Positions 26,817 to 35,100 of a stretch of DNA of 39,836 nt are shown piece by piece. The stretch is taken from positions 1 to 39,836 of the forward strand of contig NZ_JTHN01000134.1 in NCBI RefSeq assembly GCF_001399685.1. The letters run 5' to 3'. This DNA is from Paenibacillus sp. A3. GTDB taxonomy: Bacteria > Bacillota > Bacilli > Paenibacillales > NBRC-103111. The number at the start of each line of letters is the position of its first letter. Position 1 is the first letter of the stretch. Both the position numbers and the translations under genes were made by a program. The notes under the pieces were generated by a model. The model did no database searches and was not told where the DNA came from. It worked only from the letters and a program-made list of their open reading frames with translations.

Positions 26817-27731
26817 TCACGGCTTCGGCCGAAGCGCCAGCCGCAACGCCCGGCTGATCAGCACGGGCAGCACCGATACGTGCCCCTCGCCTTCAAACTC
26901 CTTATATTCCACATCCAATCCGCGCCCGGACAATGCGGCCAGCCGCTCCGAGAGCGCCAGCGCACGGTTGCAATTGCGCGAGACGTGCGTCTTCTCCAGC
27001 TCGCCTACGCCGAGCAGCAGCTCGATCCGGCTTGCCGCAGGCTGCAATCCTCTCGCAAATTCCCGCTCCGCTTCAAGCAGGAACGGCTCGTTCCAGTGAA
27101 GCGAAGGGCTGCCCGCGATATAGCTTTGAAACGCATGCGGCTTCGCAAACAGCGCGTACAGCACAAATAACCCGCCGAGCGAATGTCCGAAAATCGTCTG
27201 TCTGCTGCGGTCCACTGGAAACTCGCCTTCGATTTGCGGCTTTAACTCCTCCTCGATGAATTTCAGGAAATGAGCGGCTCCGCCTTGCTCGGGAAGCGGC
27301 ATGCTGTCCGATCGGTTCAAATAATCTATCGTAGGCGCCGGCGTCAGATCGTAAAACCGCTCCGGCGCGAACGGTCCGTCCACCGGATACCCGATCCCGA
27401 CGATAACCGCCGGGACGATCCCGGTTTTGTCCGGCCGCCGGCTTTGCAGCCGCACGGCTTCCACCATCGTGCCGAATACCGAATTCGCATCCAGCAAATA
27501 AATGACCGGAAATCCGGCAGGAGGCGGGGCCCCCGGAGGCTTCGCCACGAGGATCTGGTACCTCCGGTGATGATCGCGCGATTTCATGATCCACTGCTCC
27601 GCCCACGGAATATCGACTTTGCTGCGCGCGAGGTCTTTCAGCGTTGCTTCGCTTTGCTCGTTCGGCTTGAACGTCACTATGCTTCCATCTCCTTCAATGC
27701 TTACGCTCTGAACCGCCACGTTTCCGTTCAT
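26817..27731 (-). CDS. besA: Siderophore trilactone esterase (BesA/IroE-like alpha/beta hydrolase)
   Basis: This 304-residue putative esterase (Fes/IroE family) probably hydrolyses the ferric trilactone after uptake to free the iron. The nucleophile elbow is FGHSLGG with Ser184. A likely catalytic histidine is His284 in [10 protein letters not shown], and the region [19 protein letters not shown] is characteristic of this esterase family. There is no signal peptide, fitting a cytoplasmic enzyme like BesA rather than a periplasmic one. The ATG at 27731 is 13 bases after the stop of the binding-lipoprotein gene and has only a weak GGAA ribosome binding site, so translation may depend on that neighbour. 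Its place in the operon makes the siderophore the natural substrate. Confidence 0.87.
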   Translation of the reverse strand: MNGNVAVQSVSIEGDGSIVTFKPNEQSEATLKDLARSKVDIPWAEQWIMKSRDHHRRYQILVAKPPGAPPPAGFPVIYLLDANSVFGTMVEAVRLQSRRPDKTGIVPAVIVGIGYPVDGPFAPERFYDLTPAPTIDYLNRSDSMPLPEQGGAAHFLKFIEEELKPQIEGEFPVDRSRQTIFGHSLGGLFVLYALFAKPHAFQSYIAGSPSLHWNEPFLLEAEREFARGLQPAASRIELLLGVGELEKTHVSRNCNRALALSERLAALSGRGLDVEYKEFEGEGHVSVLPVLISRALRLALRPKP

Positions 27732-27744
27732 CGGCGAATTCCGC

Positions 27745-28761
27745 TTATTTGACCAAATGCTTGACCGTATCGTCAATAATTTTCTCGTAAGCGATCAGAC
27801 CGTTCCCGAGCCAATATTTATCGCTCACCTCGAACACCTGTCCCTGCTTGACGGCAGGCATCGCCTTCCAAATCGGGCTGTCCGTTATTTCCTTTATCCG
27901 CTCCGAGCCTTGACCATATTGATTAATGTAGAAAATATAGTCCACATCCAACTGGGGGAGAATCTCCAGGGAAAGGGCGGCGCTGTTCTCCTTCTCCACC
28001 AGCTTGGGCTTGCCCAGACCGAGCTTCTGGTACAGGACCTGCCCGCTCATGTAGTTGCCGCCCATCAGGCTTACGCCCCTGGCTGCGAAGCGGATGACCG
28101 CCACCTTTTTCCCTTTTGCGGTTTGATCCAGCTTCTCCTTGGCTTCCTGCACTTTCTGACGATACGCTTTGAGCGCCTGCTCCGCTTCCGCCGTTTTGCC
28201 GAGCAGGCTCCCCAGAGTCGCAAGCGATTTCTCCACATCGCCGGAGGCATTCGTAAAAGCGTACGTCGGCGCAATCTTGGCGTACTTCTCGTAATTGCCG
28301 TTGCCCGAATAGCTGTTATTTTGCAAAATGATCAAATCGGGATTATAAGCCATCAGCACCTCGGGAGACGGAGGGCCGCCCGAGAAATCGAGCCGGGGAA
28401 CACCGCTCAGCTCCTGCTGCAAATAATCTTGTCCTTGCGAACCGCTTGACCATTGGGCGACCGGCTTAACCCCCAACTTCAACAAGGAGTCTTCCAGATA
28501 CGGGGCAAAAACCCGCTTCGGCGCGGCAGGCACCTTGATCTCATGACCCAGCTCGTCCTTGACGACCTGTTCTTGGGCAGGAGCCGTGCTTTTACTGCCT
28601 GCGGCAGCGTTTTTGTCGTTTGTATTGGCCTCCGGCGCAGGGGCTGCCCCCTTGTTCGCCGTGCCGCAGCCGGCCAGCAGTCCACCCGCCACGACGAGGC
28701 ACAGCAAGACGGACATCGGCAACCTGCCGGCCAGTCTTAATCGATGAAGCATGTCACGCAT
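27745..28761 (-). CDS. Iron-siderophore ABC transporter substrate-binding lipoprotein (FeuA-like)
   Basis: This 338-residue lipoprotein has a lipobox LLAGC with the lipidated Cys32 and a spacer rich in Ala, Asn and Lys before the folded domain. The fold is the class III (periplasmic binding protein) type used for siderophores and B12: VVKDELGHEIKVPAAPKRVFAPYLEDSLLKLGVKPVAQW begins the first lobe, and PEVLMAYNPDLIILQNN is the family mark. A long helix joins the lobes (residues about 185-215, EKSLATLGSLLGKTAEAEQALKAYRQKVQEAKEKLDQ). It is the first gene of the operon, preceded by a TATAAT promoter and a Fur box, with AAGGAG before the ATG. It would capture the ferric trilactone at the cell surface. 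No cognate permease or ATPase is in the window. Confidence 0.93.
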   Translation of the reverse strand: MRDMLHRLRLAGRLPMSVLLCLVVAGGLLAGCGTANKGAAPAPEANTNDKNAAAGSKSTAPAQEQVVKDELGHEIKVPAAPKRVFAPYLEDSLLKLGVKPVAQWSSGSQGQDYLQQELSGVPRLDFSGGPPSPEVLMAYNPDLIILQNNSYSGNGNYEKYAKIAPTYAFTNASGDVEKSLATLGSLLGKTAEAEQALKAYRQKVQEAKEKLDQTAKGKKVAVIRFAARGVSLMGGNYMSGQVLYQKLGLGKPKLVEKENSAALSLEILPQLDVDYIFYINQYGQGSERIKEITDSPIWKAMPAVKQGQVFEVSDKYWLGNGLIAYEKIIDDTVKHLVK

Positions 28762-28777
28762 GGAATCTCTCCTTCGT

Positions 28778-28792
28778 TGATAATAATTCTCA
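28778..28792. promoter_or_regulatory. Fur box of the siderophore operon
   Basis: TGATAATAATTCTCA matches the 7-1-7 Fur motif TGATAATNATTATCA at all but one defined position. It lies 10-24 bases after the -10 box, so bound Fur would cover the transcript start. Confidence 0.85.
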
Positions 28793-28801
28793 TTCAGGAG
28801 G

Positions 28802-28807
28802 ATTATA
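28802..28807 (-). promoter_or_regulatory. -10 box of the siderophore operon promoter
   Basis: A consensus TATAAT lies in the 48-base gap between the AraC gene stop and the lipoprotein gene. At the right distance upstream (inside the AraC 3' end) only GGTGCC is found, so the -35 is poor. That pattern fits a promoter needing the AraC/Btr-like activator. Confidence 0.65.
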
Positions 28808-28809
28808 CA

Positions 28810-30030
28810 TCATGGGCCGAAGCGGGCACCATGGACGCTATCCTGTAATGAATTTGGACAATTCCCTGTAAACAAGAGCTGCGCTTCATCCAGCATCCGC
28901 GCAACGGACACGGCCGAATACTCGAACCAGGGGTCCGAGGAGATCAGGTGCACCTGCCCGTTTCGGACGGCTTTGAGCTGACGCCATGCCGCCGAATGCT
29001 GGAGCGCGAGCCAATACGCCCGCGAAGCGGCCTCGGGACATACGAGGAGCAGCAGACGGTCGGGATTCAGATCCGCAAGCCGTTCCATCGTAAGCGGCCG
29101 GTGGCCGGACGGCTCTGCCCGGTAAACCAAGTTCAGCTTTAAATCCCGGCACAGCACGTCCTCCATGCCGCGATTGCAATAAGCATGGAGACCTTGCCCG
29201 AAAATACGCAGAACCAGAATACGATCGTCACCGAGCGCTTCGCCGATGTGCGCCCGGGCCAGCTCCGCCCGCCGTTCGTAGCCGGCGATCCACTGCTCCG
29301 CCTTATCCTCCTGCTCCAGGAACCGGGCGATCAGGCGAAGCTGCTCCCGCCATCCGTCCAGCTCCGCCGAAACGAAGAAAGACGGCGCGATGTCCTCCAG
29401 CTTCCGTTTCTCGTTCTCGCCCAGCCGGTCGGTGCCGATAATCGCGTCGGGGCGCGCCTGCACAAGCGTCCCCAAATTTTCCTCGAACGACCAGCTTGTA
29501 TAAGGGTCCGTCAGCTTGAGGGGGCGCTTGATCCGCTCTTTATAGGCGTTATAGTAATAAGGAGTCCACTTGGAATCGAGCGGCGCGGCCGCCGGCATAA
29601 TATTCAGCGCCAGCAGCTGGCCGGTGACCGAGGAAGAGCATGCGGCGATTCGCTGCCTGGCTTTTTTGACATAGTCGGAGGGAGATACGCCAACCTCCTT
29701 CTTGAATTTGCGGCTGAAATAAAACTCGTCCCGGTAACCTACCTTTTGGGCGATTTCCCGCAGCCGCTCCTCCGATTCCATCAAATAACGCTTGGCCCGG
29801 CTAATCCGGAGGTCCGTCAAATAATCCATCGCGCTCTGACCGTAGGTTTTCTTGAAGAGGTCTACAAAATATTTGGGGGTAATATTGGCCATCTGCGCCA
29901 ACTGTCCGATGGACAGAGGCTCGTTATAGTGCTCATTCATAAACTCGCGGATTTCAATCAGGCTTTTCTTCGGACTCCGGCTCCTCGCAGACGTGGTTCG
30001 TTCCCTCGGCAGCCTTTCTTTTTGAAGCAT
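28810..30030 (-). CDS. AraC family activator fused to a siderophore-binding domain (Btr-like)
   Basis: This 406-residue regulator has two parts. Residues about 25-125 are a double helix-turn-helix of the AraC/XylS type (IREFMNEHYNEPLSIGQLAQMANITPKYFVDLFKKTYGQSAMDYLTDLRISRAKRYL, then IAQKVGYRDEFYFSRKFKKEVGVSPSDYVKKAR). Residues about 140-400 resemble a siderophore-binding protein lobe pair (LLALNIMPAAAPLDSKW, LGTLVQARPDAIIGTDRL, MERLADLNPDRLLLLVCPE). This architecture matches Bacillus subtilis Btr, which senses ferric bacillibactin and activates the uptake genes. The ATG at 30030 follows GGGAGGAGGG. Upstream is a perfect Fur box, so iron represses it; downstream is the siderophore operon, its presumed target. 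Unlike Btr it has almost no domain ahead of the HTH. Confidence 0.93.
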   Translation of the reverse strand: MLQKERLPRERTTSARSRSPKKSLIEIREFMNEHYNEPLSIGQLAQMANITPKYFVDLFKKTYGQSAMDYLTDLRISRAKRYLMESEERLREIAQKVGYRDEFYFSRKFKKEVGVSPSDYVKKARQRIAACSSSVTGQLLALNIMPAAAPLDSKWTPYYYNAYKERIKRPLKLTDPYTSWSFEENLGTLVQARPDAIIGTDRLGENEKRKLEDIAPSFFVSAELDGWREQLRLIARFLEQEDKAEQWIAGYERRAELARAHIGEALGDDRILVLRIFGQGLHAYCNRGMEDVLCRDLKLNLVYRAEPSGHRPLTMERLADLNPDRLLLLVCPEAASRAYWLALQHSAAWRQLKAVRNGQVHLISSDPWFEYSAVSVARMLDEAQLLFTGNCPNSLQDSVHGARFGP

Positions 30031-30067
30031 GATAGCCCTCCTCCCGGTATCCACATGATGACTTCTC

Positions 30068-30086
30068 GATAATGATAATCATTATC
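30068..30086. promoter_or_regulatory. Consensus Fur box upstream of the AraC regulator
   Basis: GATAATGATAATCATTATC is identical to the 19-bp consensus Fur box. It lies 38 bases upstream of the regulator ATG. A minus-strand TTGACT (30114-30119) upstream may be the -35; the -10 is unclear (GATACC at a 16-base spacing). Confidence 0.95.
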
Positions 30087-30344
30087 AGTAAGGTATCATA
30101 TCCCTTTATTTCCAGTCAATCCCGTTCAAGAAAATATATTATGTCAAAACCTGGAATAAAATGTCCCGATGTCCATGTATTTGGAATCGCCGCCCGTCTT
30201 AACTTTGATATTCATTTGATCGTCATTTCCGAACATGCAGAAATAACGGCGCCCCTTCGGTAACGACGCATCTCTTCAGTGCTGGACCCGTCTTTGTTTT
30301 TTGATACAATGGGAATAACATGAAGTCCACTATTAAGGAAGGGC
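30087..30344. other. Intergenic gap between the siderophore locus and the LQR-GN protein gene
   Basis: About 260 A+T-richer bases separate the two divergent genes. Apart from the promoter elements listed, I see no gene, terminator or RNA here. Base composition drops at this point and stays lower to the right end of the window. Confidence 0.5.
30282..30310 (+). promoter_or_regulatory. Possible promoter of the LQR-GN protein gene
   Basis: A -10 TACAAT (30305-30310) stands 17 bases from a weak -35 CTGGAC (30282-30287), 35 bases before the GTG start. Confidence 0.4.
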
Positions 30345-32063
30345 GTGCCTTTCGTGAAGAAGCTACCGTCTACAGATGCCGATACGAGGTCAAAACAAAA
30401 GAACAACGCCGGGAATGATCGGAGCACAACCATCGAGCAAACCATGGACCTTCACTCCATACAGCAAAGGGTCATGCTTTCTTCCGGTTCCTCCTTGACG
30501 CGGGATGTCGCTTACCTGCAGCGAACCTTCGGCAACCGGCATACGGCACAGCTATTGAAGGCTGCGAGAGAAGGACATCGCAACGGCGCCAACTCCGGCG
30601 CATCTCATTCCAATGCATCACGGACGGACACCGTACAAAGACTCGTAACGTATAAGGGAGCCCTTGCCAAGCTGGACGAGGAGGACGATGATTTCAAAAA
30701 CCTTCCCCCCGATCAACAAACAAAAGTCCGGGACCAGCATCAGGATCGCACCCAAACTTACGATTATGCGGATCAGGCTTCTTTTTATGCCCACGTTGGC
30801 GGAGACACCGACCCTGCCAAAGCGCCGAAAATCACGGCCATAGACCCCAAAAATCTGGTAAAAGCCAAGCGTAGGAAAAATCGGACAGCTTTCTACCGAA
30901 ATCACAAGAAAATCGGCCCCGTCACCGATAATGCCCATTTCAACAAGCCTGAAAACAAAGGAATGCTGCCCGTCTTTTATCCCATGTCCCAGGAAGGCCT
31001 GGATGAAAAATCGGTGCAATGGACCCGAAATCCGATGACCGATCAATATGAACTGTTCAGGAGCAACGATCTCACCGCATCCCAGGAACAGGAACTGGAC
31101 GAAATGTCGTTAACCGTCATTGAGGAGAAAAAAAGCGGTAAAGTTCACTGGACCGCCCACGCCGGTTCCAACCCGGTTTCCAGCTTCACCGATACCGATA
31201 TCAAGAGCCGCCCTTCCGGCAAGCGTAAATCGGAATATGGAGGAGCAACACTGGAGGATTTCGCTGAAGATTCCGTCGGACCTACCAGCATGAACCTTAC
31301 GGATCGGAATAACCACTACAAGAAAAAGAAGACCAAGAAAGCGCCTCAAGCGACCCGTGGCCATCAACAAGCCTATGAAGATACCATCACGAAACCAAGC
31401 GAGAAGACAAGATTGATCCTGGGGTCGGGCCAGAAGCAAGTTTTTAAAGCGAGCAAGAGCAAAAAAATTCGCACAACCGACCAAGAACAGGAACCGCTCC
31501 CCAGCGGAACCATACCATCCGCCATGAGTCCGGAGCAGTATGATGTAGGGCAGCACGGCAGACGCACGCAATTCGAGACGCCGACCCGTAAAGAGAAAGG
31601 GGTATATTTCGAGGTCAATGAACTTACTTCAGACTCCGGTACGACCAAAGGCGGGCTGGACATTCCGGGCAAAAAATATTATGCCTCCGCTTCCCAGGAT
31701 CGTAAGCCTTTAAAGGCCGCCGTATTCGATCAATATGCCCCGGTTTACAGTGAAAAAGAAGATGCCGGCGGTTGGGGTGAATATACCGACGAAAACAAAA
31801 TCGATCCGGACGATTTGCCTCAGCAGCATTTTTTCGGAAGCGACGAGGAAGTGGACTTTTCCGATTCCGATACGGAACCGCAAACACCTCAATTTTTGCC
31901 GGAATTTGAAGAAACGGCAGACTTTTTTTCACCTGACGAGCTCCAGCTTGGTCGGGCGTTAGGACAGACCTGGCAAGGTCATGACGATTGGATTGTTAGC
32001 GAATATCTGGCAAATACCACGGCAGGCTTTAAATATAAGTTGACCCGAACCCGGTTTGCCTAA
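30345..32063 (+). CDS. Large hydrophilic protein with N-terminal LQR-x-x-GN motif (eCIS-associated/toxin-like), function unknown
   Basis: This 572-residue protein has no signal peptide or membrane segment. Residues 58-72 read LQRTFGNRHTAQLLK, the LQR-x-x-GN-x-x-x-x-x-LL motif seen in many large secreted or injected proteins near extracellular contractile injection systems and in DUF4157-type toxins; a following TVQRLV (96-101) is also common there. The middle is polar and basic (KAKRRKNRTAFYRNHKK, about 173-189; NNHYKKKKTKKAPQ, about 325-338). The C-terminal third has an acidic stretch (GSDEEVDFSDSDTEPQTPQ) and ends KYKLTRTRFA. I recognise no catalytic domain. The GTG at 30345 has AAGGA five bases upstream; a second GTG at 30354 is possible. 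It is flanked by unrelated genes, with no immunity or eCIS structural gene visible. Composition is poorer in G+C than the siderophore locus, suggesting acquisition. Confidence 0.75.
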   Translation: MPFVKKLPSTDADTRSKQKNNAGNDRSTTIEQTMDLHSIQQRVMLSSGSSLTRDVAYLQRTFGNRHTAQLLKAAREGHRNGANSGASHSNASRTDTVQRLVTYKGALAKLDEEDDDFKNLPPDQQTKVRDQHQDRTQTYDYADQASFYAHVGGDTDPAKAPKITAIDPKNLVKAKRRKNRTAFYRNHKKIGPVTDNAHFNKPENKGMLPVFYPMSQEGLDEKSVQWTRNPMTDQYELFRSNDLTASQEQELDEMSLTVIEEKKSGKVHWTAHAGSNPVSSFTDTDIKSRPSGKRKSEYGGATLEDFAEDSVGPTSMNLTDRNNHYKKKKTKKAPQATRGHQQAYEDTITKPSEKTRLILGSGQKQVFKASKSKKIRTTDQEQEPLPSGTIPSAMSPEQYDVGQHGRRTQFETPTRKEKGVYFEVNELTSDSGTTKGGLDIPGKKYYASASQDRKPLKAAVFDQYAPVYSEKEDAGGWGEYTDENKIDPDDLPQQHFFGSDEEVDFSDSDTEPQTPQFLPEFEETADFFSPDELQLGRALGQTWQGHDDWIVSEYLANTTAGFKYKLTRTRFA

Positions 32064-32106
32064 AACTGCACGCTATGATGAAATAGAGAAAGCTATGCAT
32101 TTTTAT

Positions 32107-32164
32107 AAAAAAAATGACCGCAGAACAAGCAACGTTGCTTTGAACTGTTGCCTTTCTCCGGTCA
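32107..32164 (-). terminator. Intrinsic terminator of the orphan NRPS gene
   Basis: On the minus strand TGACCG (32159-32164) pairs with CGGTCA (32115-32120) and is followed by eight T residues. The loop holds a perfect 14-bp palindrome AAGCAACGTTGCTT (32127-32140), which may form an inner hairpin. It lies just after the NRPS stop at 32199. Confidence 0.75.
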
Positions 32165-32198
32165 GGCTTATCAACTCAAATGACTACTTTGGGGACAG

Positions 32199-35100
32199 TC
32201 AAGATTTTCCGTATTCCGCACATGCCGCCTTGTGAAACGCCGCCCGGACTTCCTCTACGTCAATCTTGTAGCTGCAGCGAATCGAGAAAATGAAGCCGTC
32301 CGCGTGAGACGCGGCGATGCAGTTAAACAGCGAATAAATCGGCAGCGGGTTCGGTTGTTTCACGACGGTATCGTCGTACAGGCTTTCCTGCAAATCCCCT
32401 TTGGTGCTGTTGCCCAAATAATTAAACATGAACAGATCGAGGTGCTCATACTGCTCCCCAAACTGTACGAGCTCCTTGGTTCGGTCCCAATTGCCACGGC
32501 AAGCGGGATCGGTAAGCAGATGCATAAAATTGATGTTTTTGTCTATCAGAAGATCCAGCCGGGTTCTTACGGTAAGAAGCATCTCATCCTGATTCTGCCT
32601 CGCATCGATCAAGAGAGGCACGAAATCGATAAACTCCCCGACCGTATTGTAGTACGACGCATCTTCATACCTTCGTCCGTCATATAGGAACAGCAAGGGC
32701 AGATGATTCGTCTCCAAATAGGTTTGCAGCCCCTTGGTATAGACGGAAAGCGCAGCCCCTAAAGAATGCTCCTTCGCCGGAATATTTACGTTAAACAACA
32801 AGGCTTCGTCACTCGTTCGGTGCGCCAGCCGCCGCAGGATGTCCCGTTTGCTCCGTTGAAACGTTTCCAGCTCAAAGGCCGCGATCCATTCTTGTTCCGT
32901 GATGCCTCTGGGACCGTGCTGAATTTGATGCACATACTGGGCAAACGGCTTCACTTCCTCCGAAGGCGGCGCTTGGCCCTGAAGCAGGCTTCTGTAGCAA
33001 GAGACCATCTGCCGCTCGATGACTTCCGTTGTCACCCGGTCGCAAAGGACATGATGCAGGAGCCCGATGACATAATGCTCGCGCAGGTTACGTTTCAGCA
33101 CGACCATTTGATACAAAATATGCTCCCCGACGTACCGGGTGTTTTCAACGAAATCCTGCAGCATATCCATAAACGGACCGCTCGGATCGCGGCCCGAAAC
33201 GTCGATGAGGCGAAGCTTCGGCGAACGCTCGGAAGGAAACGCGTATTCCTTCCAGTAAACGCACGGCTCCCCTTGGACGGGAACGCTCCTCAGCTGACCT
33301 TGGTTTTGTACGAGCCAAGCGTAGGCCCGGTCTAGCAGCGCATAATCCACATACTCGTCCAGCTTGAAGAAAACCAGACTGGGAGGCGTGTGGAACTTAA
33401 TTTGCATCTGTTGTATCGCCCCGAGCGGGTATTCGTGCGTCACTTGCCCCGTTTTGATCCAGCGGTCCGTTTGATCGTATTGGTCTTGAAGCTGCCCGCG
33501 AATCGCTGCGGCCTCATCCGCTTCCAACCTTTTTAAACCGAGACGGCGGCAAAAGATCTCTTCGTCGATCGCTTGGTTCGGGTCCGTTTCGATTCTATGA
33601 TGCAGAGGCGCGATATAGTGGGGCAGAAGCGTTCTGGCCACTTTGCCGTTCATCATCCGTACGAGATTTTCAACGCGCTCCTCATCTGCGGCATCGCTGT
33701 AAAGAACGTAGATCTCTTTCGTTTCGTGAAGAAAATCGCGCACTTGGTACGAGACCAGCTCGTATACGCCTTCCGTTTCCCGGTGCAGCCAGGACACCAG
33801 CTCTTCTTTCGTTTCGATAAGATGCTCCTGCTCCTTGGCCGCTTGAAGGTAACCGGCCAGCGCCCGAATCGAATTATAGTGATAAATATCGGTTAAGGTA
33901 ACGTAACATCCCGCTTTCTCCATTTCCGACATCAACGCCAACGCTTTCAGCGAATGTCCGCCGAGATCGAAGAAGCCGTCCAAGACGCCGATGTTCGGAA
34001 CGCCCAGTACCTCCTGCCAAATTTTCGCCAGCTTCGCTTCCAGCTCCGTCGCGGGAGCGGCGTGTTCTGCGCCGGTTTGCAGCCTTTCTTCCGGAGCCGG
34101 CAGCGCCTTGCGGTCCACCTTGCCGTTGATGGTGAGCGGGATCCGCTCCAGCTGCACGAAGCAGGACGGGATCATGTAGTCCGGCAGCTCTTGCGCCAGA
34201 GCGCTTCGCGCCTCGCTTGCGGTGAACGCGCGGTCCGCTACAAAGTAGGCGCATAGCTGCTTCTGCCCGCTCTCGTCCTCCCTGGCGACGACGACGGCCT
34301 CCCGGATCGCTTCCACTTTCGCGAGCTGCGACTCGATCTCCCCCGGCTCGATCCGGTATCCGCGAATTTTCACCTGCCCGTCGATCCGGCCTTTGTATTC
34401 CAGTGTGCCGTCGGAACGCCACCGGGCCAAATCCCCCGTGCGGTAGCAGCGCTCTCCCGGCCGATACGGGTTGTCGACGAACTTCTCCGCCGTGAGCTCG
34501 GGAAGGTTCAAATACCCGCGCGCAACGCCGTCCCCGCCGACGAGAAGCTCTCCCCATGCTCCAACGGGCAGCAGCTTCATCGAACGGTCCGTCACGTAGG
34601 CCGTCGAGTAGCTGATCGGACGGCCGATCGGCACCGGTCCCGTCTGTACGCCGACGATCGGATGCGTCGTAGAAAACGTCGTGTTTTCCGTCGGGCCGTA
34701 AGCGTTCACAAGAGCGAGTCCGGGGTTATCGCGCAGCACGAGATTGACGTGCGGCACCGATAGGACATCGCCCCCGACAAGCAACGTTTGCAGGCCGCCG
34801 AACAACGTGCAGTCCTGCTGAGACAATTGATTAAAAAGCGGCGAGGTGAGCCACATCGTCGTAATCACGTAACGCCGGATCGCCTCCTTCAATTTTGCCG
34901 CGTTCAAGATGACCTCGTTGCTCACGAGATAAAGCCGTCCGCCATTCAGCAGCGCTCCCCAAATCTCGAACGTGGAGGCGTCAAAAACGATAGCGCCCGT
35001 TTGCAAAATCCGCGTCGTTTCACCCAGCGCAACGTAGTTGCAATTTTTCACCAGCCGGACGACGCTGCGATGCTCGACCATCACGCCTTTCGGCTTGCCG

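Noticed and set aside
30072..30263. Small plus-strand frame beginning in the Fur box, as a possible iron-regulated peptide
   Set aside because: There is no ribosome binding site and its start lies inside the operator itself.
32127..32140. 14-bp palindrome AAGCAACGTTGCTT considered as a separate operator
   Set aside because: It lies within the loop of the NRPS terminator between convergent 3' ends, so it is more simply part of that hairpin.
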